This document shows positions 18,299 to 26,959 of a stretch of 64,000 bases of DNA, piece by piece. Source of the DNA: an uncultured SAR116 cluster alpha proteobacterium (GTDB lineage: Bacteria; Pseudomonadota; Alphaproteobacteria; Puniceispirillales; Marisalimonadaceae). Every line of letters starts with the position of its first letter. The first letter of the stretch is position 1. The position numbers and the translations under genes were made by a program. The stretch is taken from positions 38,558-102,557 of the forward strand of contig CACEFQ010000007.1 of NCBI GenBank assembly GCA_902558885.1, in the 5' to 3' direction. The notes below the pieces were generated by a model. That model was not told the DNA's origin and did no database searches. It saw nothing but the letters and a program-made list of their open reading frames with translations.

Positions 18299-19375
18299 TC
18301 AAAAATTCCAACCTTCAAAAGTAACATTTTTATTAGAATTATTTTCAACCATAGATCCAATGAGAAAAGCATTATAACCAATTTTATTAATATCATTAAT
18401 AATTACTTGAGCATCGTTTTTATCAACGAAAATTAACAAACCAATACCACAATTAAAAGTTTTGGCTAACTCGAATAAAGATATATTTGCTTTGTTTTTT
18501 AAATATTTAAAAAGAGGAGGGAGTTTAAAGTTTTTCATATTGAACTTAAGAGTTAAGTTTTTGTTAAAGGCTCTTGGAGGATTTTCAATTAAACCACCAC
18601 CAGTTATGTGACTTATGGATTTAACTTTATAGTTCTTGTTTGCTGCTAGAAATGCCTTTGTGTATAGCAGGGTTGGTTTCATCAAAATTTCTGCAAGAGT
18701 TTTATTTTTGTCAAATTCAGGTTTTTCAAATATATCTATTGAGTTGATCTCTATTATTTTTCTTACAAGAGAATAACCGTTGGAATGAATTCCACTACTT
18801 GATAATCCTATTACACAATCACCCTTTTTTACGGAATTTATTTTTAAGACTTTATCTCTTTCTACAGCCCCCACACAAAATCCAGCAACATCAAAATCAT
18901 TTTTTTTGTAATGTCCTGGCATCTCTGCAGTTTCTCCTCCTATAAGCGCACATCCTGAGTGTTTGCAACCTTCTGCAATTCCTTTTATAACTTCAATAGC
19001 AACAAATTTGTTTAATTTTCCAGTAGCGTAATAATCCATAAAGAATAAAGGTTGTGCGCCTTGTGCCAAAACATCATTGGCACACATAGCAACTAAATCC
19101 ACCCCAACATTAAAATATGATTTAGTTTTAATTGCTAACTGTAATTTAGTGCCAACACCATCAGTGCTTGAAACAAGTATAGGATCCTTGAAATTATATT
19201 TTTTTAAATCAAATAATCCTCCAAATCCACCTATCTTTCCAATCGAACCTTCATTTGATGTAGCTTCTGTAATTTGAGCAATATCTGTAATAAGTTTGTT
19301 ACCTTCATCAATATCAACACCCGAATTTTTATAAGTAATTTTTAATTTATTTGTAATTTTTTTGTTTTTTAACAT
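18299..19375 (-). CDS. purM: Phosphoribosylformylglycinamidine cyclo-ligase (AIR synthetase)
   Basis: Closes the imidazole ring in purine synthesis, using ATP. The 358 residues show YKNSGVDIDEGN at the start, the conserved GGFGGLFDL, STDGVGTKLQLA, DLVAMCANDVLAQGA and GGETAEMPG, then HITGGGLIENPPR. The length is standard. Divergent from the DUF2066 gene across 127 bp. purN, its frequent neighbour, is not next to it here. Confidence 0.96.
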   Translation of the reverse strand: MLKNKKITNKLKITYKNSGVDIDEGNKLITDIAQITEATSNEGSIGKIGGFGGLFDLKKYNFKDPILVSSTDGVGTKLQLAIKTKSYFNVGVDLVAMCANDVLAQGAQPLFFMDYYATGKLNKFVAIEVIKGIAEGCKHSGCALIGGETAEMPGHYKKNDFDVAGFCVGAVERDKVLKINSVKKGDCVIGLSSSGIHSNGYSLVRKIIEINSIDIFEKPEFDKNKTLAEILMKPTLLYTKAFLAANKNYKVKSISHITGGGLIENPPRAFNKNLTLKFNMKNFKLPPLFKYLKNKANISLFELAKTFNCGIGLLIFVDKNDAQVIINDINKIGYNAFLIGSMVENNSNKNVTFEGWNF

Positions 19376-19502
19376 ATTTTTGTAGTTTCTAAATTATGAG
19401 GTGTTTGTAAATTAGATTTGTCTATAATGTTTATAACAAACAATATATATTGATATATCGATGTTGTAAGCACATATCAATTAAAAAAGTAAGGAAAATA
19501 TT

Positions 19503-20843
19503 TTGTCTTTTGAACTTTATAAAATAATTTTTTTAACTATCTTAAAATTCTGTTTTATAAGTTCAACATTATTAGCCTCTGTAGATCAAGATTGTTTAAA
19601 TTCATCTTTTTATATCAAAAATATAAATGTTGATTTAACAAAAGAATCAATTAACGAAGCAAGATTTCAAGCAGAACAAAAATCTAAATTAATAGGGTTT
19701 AAAAGACTTACAAATAGGTTAATGATAGAAGGTATAAAATTAAATTCTAACAAAATGGAAATTTTTTCTTTAGTCGATTATTTAAAAATAAATAAAGAAG
19801 CTAACAGTGATAAGAGATATTTGGCAAATTTTGATGTTTGTTTTAATAGAAGTTTGGTTATTAATTTTTTTAGAAAAAACAAACTTCAATATGCAGAAAC
19901 ATACAGAGAACCAATAGCAGTTTTACCTATTTTCAAAGGACCAAGAGGTTATGTTTTATGGGATGAAAAAGATAATTGGTATTTAAATTGGGAAAATAAA
20001 CTTAAAATTATCGATGGATTAGTTAAATTAAAACTTGCTAAAGGTAATTTTAGTTTAAATAGGATATTGACAGCAAATGATCTTTTAAAATCAAATAAAG
20101 ATCAAATTAATAAATTAATAATTAATGAAAAAACTAATGCACTTATTTTAGTTGTTGCTGAACCAATGTTAATGAGAGATGGCAAAACATATTTATCAAC
20201 ATATGGAAAATTTTATAACAAAAGTGGTAAATTACAATCAACTATTTATAGGAATTCAATTCCTCTAAAGAGAACCTCATCATTTTATAATGTTGATAAA
20301 ACTCTTTTGGAAAGAGAAGTTTCAAATATGATAAAATCTATTGAAACAAATTGGAAAAAAAATAATTTAATAGATACTAGAATTTATAATGAAGTAGATC
20401 TTATAATTCCAATAACAAAAATTAAATCTACTACATTAAAAAAGAAGTTATTGTTTAATGATAAATCAATTAATGTTAATTCAACTTCTGGTTTTAAAGA
20501 TAAGGGTTTTTTGAAAATACAAAATGAAATAATTTTTTATAACAAAATAACTAAAAATACATTTGAGAATATAAAAAGGAGTTCATTTAATTCTTCAAAA
20601 AAATTAAAGTATGAGAAGAATACTAGTGTAATTCAAAATGATACAGGTGTTTGGCCAAAAATTTTAAAAATATTAGAAAAATTACCCTTTGTAATTGAAG
20701 TGAAAATAATTTCTATTACAAACTCAAAAGGTAGAATAATAGTCAAATTTATGGGTAATAAAAAAACATTTTTTCACGCTATTTATGAAAAAAAACTTAA
20801 TTTTAAGGATTTAAATTCCCAACAATATATACTTACTAATTAA
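19503..20843 (+). CDS. DUF2066 family exported protein
   Basis: Function unknown. The 446 residues start at TTG (19503) with an N-terminal hydrophobic signal (about 8-25, ending near LLASVDQD). The region about 30-215 has the DUF2066 pattern, including EARFQAEQKSKLIGFKRL and an EPIAVLPIF segment; the rest is Lys/Asn-rich. AAGGAAAA precedes the start. The trio DUF2066-PerM-Hda next to purM recurs in alphaproteobacteria, which supports the family call. It is likely periplasmic. Confidence 0.7.
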   Translation: MSFELYKIIFLTILKFCFISSTLLASVDQDCLNSSFYIKNINVDLTKESINEARFQAEQKSKLIGFKRLTNRLMIEGIKLNSNKMEIFSLVDYLKINKEANSDKRYLANFDVCFNRSLVINFFRKNKLQYAETYREPIAVLPIFKGPRGYVLWDEKDNWYLNWENKLKIIDGLVKLKLAKGNFSLNRILTANDLLKSNKDQINKLIINEKTNALILVVAEPMLMRDGKTYLSTYGKFYNKSGKLQSTIYRNSIPLKRTSSFYNVDKTLLEREVSNMIKSIETNWKKNNLIDTRIYNEVDLIIPITKIKSTTLKKKLLFNDKSINVNSTSGFKDKGFLKIQNEIIFYNKITKNTFENIKRSSFNSSKKLKYEKNTSVIQNDTGVWPKILKILEKLPFVIEVKIISITNSKGRIIVKFMGNKKTFFHAIYEKKLNFKDLNSQQYILTN

Positions 20844-20864
20844 GTTCGGATTGAGGTTAAGTAA

Positions 20865-21896
20865 ATGTCAACCAAAACAAAAATGTTTATTGAAAGAAAT
20901 TTAAATATTATTCTTTTTTTTCTAGTCATCATTTTGATTATTTTGTACCTATTTGAAGTTATTATTCCTTTTTTTATTGCATTTATAGTAACTTATTTAA
21001 CGAACCCATTAAAAATCTATCTTGATAAATATTTAAATGAAACTTTTTCAAGCTTTTTATCTATTATTGCTTTCATTTTATGTTTTTTATCAATATTTAT
21101 TTTAATCTTACCAATTCTAATTTTTCAAATACAAAATTTAGTTTTTTTGTTGCCAGAATATTTAGAAGAAATTCAAATGTTTTTGAGAAACATTAATACT
21201 AAATATTTATTTACCGAAAAAATCAAAACAGTTGACTATACTACTCTAATAAAACCCATCACTGATGGTTTAATTAATTCAAGTAACAACATCATAAATA
21301 ATAGTATCCAATTTATTAATAGTTTTTTTAATATGATCCTAATTATTGTTATTAGTTTTTATCTAAGTATAGAATTTAATAAAATCAAAAAATTTGTATA
21401 TGATATAGCTAATAAATCCCATTTTAATGATTTCCATTTATTAATAAGAGAAATAGATCTCGTTTTATCTAAATTTATTCGAGGTCAAGGTCTTGTGTGC
21501 CTAATGTTGTCACTGATTTATAGTTTAGGCCTGTTTTTAGTTGGTTTAAAATTTGGAATATTGTTAGGTATATTTGCTGGTATAATTTCATTTGTACCTT
21601 ATCTAGGTTCTTTTATTGGAGGGGGGGTAACTCTTATTCTAGGATTTTCTCAATTTGGTATTTCAACTCAATTGATTTTTATATCTATTATATTTATTTT
21701 TGGTCAGTTATTTGAAAGTTATTTTTTAACACCAAAATTAGTTGGGGAGGCAATAAAATTGAATCCTATATGGATAATATTTTCATTAATGACGGGTGCT
21801 TATTTATCTGGATTTGTTGGCGTCCTAATTTCTTTACCTGTTGCAGCTGTCATAGGAGTAGTGGTAAGACATTATTTTATAAAGCTTTATAAGTGA
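20865..21896 (+). CDS. AI-2E family transporter (PerM-like membrane protein)
   Basis: Inner-membrane protein of the PerM/AI-2E exporter family; the substrate is unknown. The 343 residues have several membrane segments: a pair near 15-40, one near 60-90, then a cluster from about 200 to 335. The family's GIISFVPYLGSFIGG motif and TPKLVGEAIKLNPIWI near the C-terminus are visible. It starts 21 bp after the DUF2066 gene and is followed 7 bp later by hda, so the three form an operon. Confidence 0.88.
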   Translation: MSTKTKMFIERNLNIILFFLVIILIILYLFEVIIPFFIAFIVTYLTNPLKIYLDKYLNETFSSFLSIIAFILCFLSIFILILPILIFQIQNLVFLLPEYLEEIQMFLRNINTKYLFTEKIKTVDYTTLIKPITDGLINSSNNIINNSIQFINSFFNMILIIVISFYLSIEFNKIKKFVYDIANKSHFNDFHLLIREIDLVLSKFIRGQGLVCLMLSLIYSLGLFLVGLKFGILLGIFAGIISFVPYLGSFIGGGVTLILGFSQFGISTQLIFISIIFIFGQLFESYFLTPKLVGEAIKLNPIWIIFSLMTGAYLSGFVGVLISLPVAAVIGVVVRHYFIKLYK

Positions 21897-21903
21897 TCAA
21901 TTA

Positions 21904-22629
21904 ATGTCCAACAAATTAAGAAATATTGACAAAGTAGCTATAAATAAACAAATGGCTTTACCATTAAAATTCAAATCTATAAAAAATAGGGAAAACTACC
22001 TTGTTTCTAAATGTAACATAGAAGCAGTTAAATTAATTGAAAACTCAACATTTTGGCAAAATAAAAAAAAAACTAACGCTATTCCAGGAGCAATTATTTA
22101 TGGTCCAAAAGGTTCAGGAAAAACTCACTTATGTTCAATTTTTAAAAAGAAAATTAACTGTGTTTATTTAACTTCTTTATCTAATAATTGCCTTGAAAAT
22201 GTAACTGAAGGTAAAAACTTCATATTAGATAATTTTATTCCAGGAAAAAATTTCCCCTCAGAATTGGTCATGCATTTCATGAATCAGGTGACTTATAAAG
22301 AAGGTTCTATATTGCTTTTGTCGAGGTTGTCACCTTTTGAAATGGATTGGGATCTAGATGATTTGAATTCAAGAATAAGAAGTCTAATTTCAAGTGAAAT
22401 AAAACTCCCTGATGACATTTTGCTTTATTCATTTATAGTTAAATATTCAAATGAAAAAAATTTATTTATAGGCGATAAGAAATTAATTTATATTTTAGAA
22501 AGACTAGATAGAAGTTTTGAAAGTGTTATAAAAGTTATTGATAGATTAGATAAACATTCTCTAGAAGCTAACGAAAGAGTAACTTATAAAAACATTAAAA
22601 TAATATTAGATAATTTAAATGCAGATTAA
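21904..22629 (+). CDS. hda: Hda/DnaA-homologue, regulatory inactivator of DnaA
   Basis: AAA+ protein likely to stimulate ATP hydrolysis by DnaA together with the sliding clamp, limiting re-initiation. The 241 residues carry a clamp-binding motif QMALPL (16-21), close to the QLSLPL of E. coli Hda, then Walker A GPKGSGKTHL near 63, a Walker B-like NFILDNF with Asn in place of Glu, and a sensor-2 region ERLDRSFESV. There is no DnaA-type DNA-binding domain. It ends with a 4-bp convergent overlap with rnd. Confidence 0.85.
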   Translation: MSNKLRNIDKVAINKQMALPLKFKSIKNRENYLVSKCNIEAVKLIENSTFWQNKKKTNAIPGAIIYGPKGSGKTHLCSIFKKKINCVYLTSLSNNCLENVTEGKNFILDNFIPGKNFPSELVMHFMNQVTYKEGSILLLSRLSPFEMDWDLDDLNSRIRSLISSEIKLPDDILLYSFIVKYSNEKNLFIGDKKLIYILERLDRSFESVIKVIDRLDKHSLEANERVTYKNIKIILDNLNAD

Positions 22630-23777
22630 AATTCTATTTTTTTAATTTTATTATCTTTAATTGTAAATGCAATTTTTCCACTTAATAATAAATTTACAAA
22701 TTTACCAAAGATTTCATTACGCCATCCTTTAAAAACTTCTAAACCTTCCATTTGACCATCAAGTATTAATCTTAATTCATCTGCATCTACAATTAATTTT
22801 TCTGCTAAACCACTCTTTTGTGAACAATATGATAATAAAAGTTTTAATAAATCTAGACTTGCCTTATTTACATTTAATTTTTTTGAATATTTGGGAATTT
22901 TAGGCCATTTGTTTGATTCAATTTTATCAGAAATTTTAATTATTTTTAAAATGCTATTTAAATCATTATCGCAAAGAATTTTTGGTATGCCTCTTATTTT
23001 TTTGATTGAAAAAATATCATTTGGTTTTAGCTGAGATATAGTTACTAAAATTTCATCTCTAATAAGTCTGTTTCTTGGTAAGTTTCTTTTTTTACACTCA
23101 ATCTCTCTCCATTCGGCAAGATACTTTAAAATGTTTAAAACTTCTCTTTTAGGATTTTTTATCTTAATTTTTTTCCAAACTTCGTTTGGATTTATGTCAT
23201 AAATTTTTTTATTTGTAAGATATTGAAATTCTTTTTCAACCCATTCTGCTCTGTTGGTTTCTTTAATTGTTTTTTTTATTAATGGAAAAATTTTTATTAA
23301 ATAATTTACATCTGATAAAGCATATTGTAATTGCTTGTTTGTAAGTGGTCTTTGTAACCAATTTGAAAATTGACTTTCTTTACTAATATTTAACCCTAGA
23401 AATTTATTGACTAGCCTATCATAACTTACTTGATCTCCTAAACCACAAAACATTGCAGCTATTTGAGTGTCATAAATTGGTTTAGGAATTTTGCCAGTTA
23501 AATTAAAAAAAATTTCTAAATCTTGTCTCCCAGCATGGAAAACTTTCAAAATTTTTTCATTAGAAAGTATTGCCCAGACTGGTTCCATATCTATTTCAGA
23601 AAGTGGATCAATTACTGCGGAAAAAGAATCGCTTGCAATTTGTACTAGACATAAAATCGGATAATAAGTATTTTCTCTTATAAATTCAGTGTCAATAGCT
23701 AAAACTTTTTCTTTAATACATTTGTTACAAAATTTTTTTAATGTATTATTATCATTAATAATATTTACTTTATCCAT
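22626..23777 (-). CDS. rnd: Ribonuclease D
   Basis: 3'-5' exoribonuclease involved in tRNA maturation. The 383 residues contain the DEDD exonuclease motifs: AIDTEFIRE near 28, HAGRQDLEIF, and YALSDVNYL with its tyrosine, followed by an HRDC domain (about 210-290) that includes ECKKRNLPRNRLIRDE. The length is typical. Convergent overlap with hda; divergent from eipB. Confidence 0.93.
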   Translation of the reverse strand: MDKVNIINDNNTLKKFCNKCIKEKVLAIDTEFIRENTYYPILCLVQIASDSFSAVIDPLSEIDMEPVWAILSNEKILKVFHAGRQDLEIFFNLTGKIPKPIYDTQIAAMFCGLGDQVSYDRLVNKFLGLNISKESQFSNWLQRPLTNKQLQYALSDVNYLIKIFPLIKKTIKETNRAEWVEKEFQYLTNKKIYDINPNEVWKKIKIKNPKREVLNILKYLAEWREIECKKRNLPRNRLIRDEILVTISQLKPNDIFSIKKIRGIPKILCDNDLNSILKIIKISDKIESNKWPKIPKYSKKLNVNKASLDLLKLLLSYCSQKSGLAEKLIVDADELRLILDGQMEGLEVFKGWRNEIFGKFVNLLLSGKIAFTIKDNKIKKIEF

Positions 23778-23848
23778 TTTACTATCTTGTTTTCAAGTTT
23801 CAAAGGGTGCTTTTTAAAATACTTTGATTTTAATTTAGAGGTTTCATT

Positions 23849-24643
23849 ATGTCGATTATTAAATATATTTACATTTTAATTCTTTTTTTTGTTTACAACA
23901 CTAATCTTGTATTTAGTGCACAGCTTTTATCACATAAAGCAACTTATACTCTCAACATTCAAAATATTAAAGATAATAGTTTTTTAGAAGGAGGACAGGG
24001 GCAAACATTTTTTGAAATCGTAGAAAGTTGTAATGGATGGAATATAAAAGAAGATTATGTTCTTATTTATGAATTACCTAATAACAAGACATCAAATAGT
24101 TTTTCAAGTTACTCTACATTTGAAAATTTTTTAGGGACAAAGCATAGCTTTGAATTAAATGAAGAAAGTCAATTCAGTGGTAAAAAATCATATCAAGGTT
24201 TTATTGAAAAAAATAAAAGAGAAATTTCTGGCTCTATAATTAATAGCTCTATTAAAAAACTAACATTTAAGAAAGATATTTTATTTCCAATTGAACATTT
24301 ATTAGAATTAATTAAAACAGCAAAGATTGGAGAGAAAATATTAACTAAAAAGGTATTTTTTGGAAATGAAGACGAAGAATTTATTAAAATTGTTTCGGCA
24401 TTTATAAGTCAAATCAGAAAATCTACATTAGAAGATATTGAATATTTAAAGGATAAATCGATTTGGCCAATTAAAGTTGCTTTTTACAAAGAAAAATCCA
24501 AACAAGAAAATCCAGAATATGAAATCTATTTAGAGATTGATGATTTAGGAGTGGTACACTCATATAAAGTTGATTATGGAAGCTTTGAGATTAAGGCGCT
24601 ATTAAAAAAATTTGAATTATTGCCTAAGACAACTTGTAAATAG
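23849..24643 (+). CDS. eipB: EipB-like (DUF1849) periplasmic envelope-integrity protein
   Basis: Probable periplasmic protein of the EipB family, which in Brucella supports envelope integrity. The 264 residues have a signal peptide (about 1-23, ending VFSAQ) and then LLSHKATYTLNI, the family's opening strand. A cysteine in ESCNGW and one in the final TTCK match the two cysteines that form the EipB disulfide. No partner gene is apparent. Identity is moderate, but start motif, cysteine spacing and length agree. Confidence 0.75.
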   Translation: MSIIKYIYILILFFVYNTNLVFSAQLLSHKATYTLNIQNIKDNSFLEGGQGQTFFEIVESCNGWNIKEDYVLIYELPNNKTSNSFSSYSTFENFLGTKHSFELNEESQFSGKKSYQGFIEKNKREISGSIINSSIKKLTFKKDILFPIEHLLELIKTAKIGEKILTKKVFFGNEDEEFIKIVSAFISQIRKSTLEDIEYLKDKSIWPIKVAFYKEKSKQENPEYEIYLEIDDLGVVHSYKVDYGSFEIKALLKKFELLPKTTCK

Positions 24644-24648
24644 TATAA

Positions 24649-24816
24649 TTACTTAATTTTAGCTTCTTTAAACAATACATGTTTTCGAACTTTAGGATCG
24701 TATTTTTTAAGTTCTAATTTTTCTGGCTTAGTTCTAGGATTTTTTTTAGTAACATAAAAAAAACCTGTATCAGCAGTACTTAATAATTTAATCTGTAATG
24801 TAGCTGGTTTTGCCAT
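24649..24816 (-). CDS. rpmG: 50S ribosomal protein bL33
   Basis: A 55-residue frame. It begins [20 protein letters not shown] and continues [20 protein letters not shown], ending [12 protein letters not shown]. This is the zinc-free form of L33, lacking the CxxC pairs. AGTT-rich sequence precedes the ATG and GGAG is three codons upstream of it. Convergent with eipB with 5 bp between stops, and 55 bp after rnr on the same strand. Confidence 0.96.
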   Translation of the reverse strand: MAKPATLQIKLLSTADTGFFYVTKKNPRTKPEKLELKKYDPKVRKHVLFKEAKIK

Positions 24817-24871
24817 TTTTAACTCCAATTAGTTTTGTCATAAATTATTCTTTTTTTTGGTAAAGTCAAGT

Positions 24872-26959
24872 TTATGAAAATTTATTTTTTCTTTTATATT
24901 TAATTTTTCTTTTTCTAGTTTTTATGTCCATTGTCGTATCCTCATGAAACTTCACTATGATACTGCCTGTTAAAGGTTCAACTTCTATTACTTTAGCTTT
25001 AAATTTCATACCAATTATAAACTTGTAACCACTATCTACTCCATTAAGTATTTGTTTTTTTGGGTCATAGTGATACCAATCATAAGGTAAATTTCTTACA
25101 GGTAATAAAGAGTCAGCTATACCATCATCAATAGATAAAAAAATTCCAAATTTATGAATTGAAATAATAGTACAATCAACTAACTCATTAATTTTTTCTT
25201 TAAACAACAGTGATATTAGCCTATCTATAGTCTTTCTTTCAGCGGCCACTGATTTTCGTTCAGTGTTTGAGATATGTTCACTAATTATTTTGAATTTTTC
25301 ATTATTATTTTTTGAAGTTGTTAAATTATTTTTCCTTTTATTTTTGTTATTTATTATTTCAATAATTTGTCTATGAATTATCAAATCTGAATATCTCCTT
25401 ATAGGAGAAGTAAAATGAACATATTTTTTTAATGCCAAACCAAAGTGAGATTTATTTTCGTTATGATATTTAGCTTGAGACTGACTTCTTAAAATAGACT
25501 GATTTATCATATCATAATCAGCTGATTCTTTTGTGTTCTCTAAAATTTTATTCATTAATAATGGATGTGGTACTTTCCCTATAAGTATATTAGCTAGGGG
25601 TTTGCCAATTATATCAATCAAACTTTTATATTTTTCTGGAGAAGGTGGTTCATGTACACGATATATTGCAGGGTAACTAAATTTAATTATTTCCTCTGCA
25701 GCTGATACATTTGCAAGTATCATAAGTTCTTCAATAATTTTATTACTTGTTAGTCCATAAACTTTTTTGATTTGAACTGGCCACCCTGCATCATTGAATA
25801 AAATTTTTCTTTCGGGTAGTTCTAGATTTAAGGCACCTCTTTTCTTCCTCAAAATTTCGAGGATTAAATACAATTCATTTAATGATTTTATAACTTTGAT
25901 AATTTTATTATCAAAAATCTCATCTGTAGTTTTTTTATTAATAACATCTTCTACTTGTTGATAAGTAAGACGTTTTTTTGAGTTAATTACAGATCTAAAA
26001 AAAGAATGTGATTTCTTTTTCCCTTTTTCGTCCAATATAATCTCTACTGTTAATGATAATCTATCTTCATTAGGTCTAAGGGAACATTTATCGTTAGACA
26101 ACTCTTTTGGGAGCATTGGAATAACAAAATTTGGAAGATATATTGAATTTCCTCTAATTTTAGCTTCTTTGTCTAAAGCTGAATTTGATGTCACGTAATA
26201 TGAAACATCAGCTATGGCAACTAAGACTCGCCATTCTTTTTTCTTGCTAACATATTCTGCATAAACAGCATCGTCAAAATCTTTGGCGTCTTCACCATCG
26301 ATTGTAACTAGCGGTAAGTTTCTTAAGTCAACACGTCCGTTCTTTTCAAAAGCATTTAGATTAATAATTTCTTTTTGGGTTTCTGGATTGAACTTGTTTT
26401 TTAAACTGTATTCTCTTATTGCCAGGTAAGAATATACATTAGGATCGAGAATATTACCTATAATTTCTAATATTTCTGCATGATCTTGATAATCATTTTT
26501 TTTTCTAGATTTCTTGTTCTTATTAATTTTTAATTTTTTGATTTTAAGTTGTTTTAGAACTTCACGAGAAGCTCTTTGAGCCTTTACTACGTCACCTTTA
26601 TTAATTTTTATACCATCTATTAGAATTGGTTGAATTTTTGCTCTATTTTGAGAACCTCTTTCTAATTCATTAAGGTAGAATTTCCCTTTTGATGTTAATT
26701 TCACTTCTGCAAAGAAATAGTTTTTCTCAAATTCAATCTTTTTAATAATTTTTTTAAATTTGTATTTTTTTTTCCCAACAAATTCTAATTCTACTAAAAG
26801 ATGATCACCAATTTCGAATTCTATATTTGTTTTATCAAATGGAATTTCAATTTCTTGATCTAATCTATTTTTATTTAAAATATAACCTCTAGCAAAACCA
26901 TCATCATCAATAAAAATTATTTCTAAGTTTGAAATTTGTATTTTATTATTAGATTTCAC
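24872..26959 (-). CDS. rnr: Ribonuclease R
   Basis: Processive 3'-5' exoribonuclease that degrades structured RNA. The 695 residues have cold-shock-like N-terminal domains, the RNB catalytic domain with TIDGEDAKDFDDAVYAE (metal-binding aspartates) and HFTSPIRRYSDLIIHR, and a C-terminal S1 domain (about 590-670: IISIHKFGIFLSIDDG) with a Lys/Arg-rich tail. The GTG start at 26959 lies directly after the topA stop, so translation is probably coupled. Confidence 0.95.
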   Translation of the reverse strand: MKSNNKIQISNLEIIFIDDDGFARGYILNKNRLDQEIEIPFDKTNIEFEIGDHLLVELEFVGKKKYKFKKIIKKIEFEKNYFFAEVKLTSKGKFYLNELERGSQNRAKIQPILIDGIKINKGDVVKAQRASREVLKQLKIKKLKINKNKKSRKKNDYQDHAEILEIIGNILDPNVYSYLAIREYSLKNKFNPETQKEIINLNAFEKNGRVDLRNLPLVTIDGEDAKDFDDAVYAEYVSKKKEWRVLVAIADVSYYVTSNSALDKEAKIRGNSIYLPNFVIPMLPKELSNDKCSLRPNEDRLSLTVEIILDEKGKKKSHSFFRSVINSKKRLTYQQVEDVINKKTTDEIFDNKIIKVIKSLNELYLILEILRKKRGALNLELPERKILFNDAGWPVQIKKVYGLTSNKIIEELMILANVSAAEEIIKFSYPAIYRVHEPPSPEKYKSLIDIIGKPLANILIGKVPHPLLMNKILENTKESADYDMINQSILRSQSQAKYHNENKSHFGLALKKYVHFTSPIRRYSDLIIHRQIIEIINNKNKRKNNLTTSKNNNEKFKIISEHISNTERKSVAAERKTIDRLISLLFKEKINELVDCTIISIHKFGIFLSIDDGIADSLLPVRNLPYDWYHYDPKKQILNGVDSGYKFIIGMKFKAKVIEVEPLTGSIIVKFHEDTTMDIKTRKRKIKYKRKNKFS

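Noticed and set aside
19449..19481. Inverted repeat ATTGATAT...ATATCAAT between purM and the DUF2066 gene as an operator.
   Set aside because: Arms are only eight AT-rich bases with a 17-bp spacer; expected by chance in this composition.
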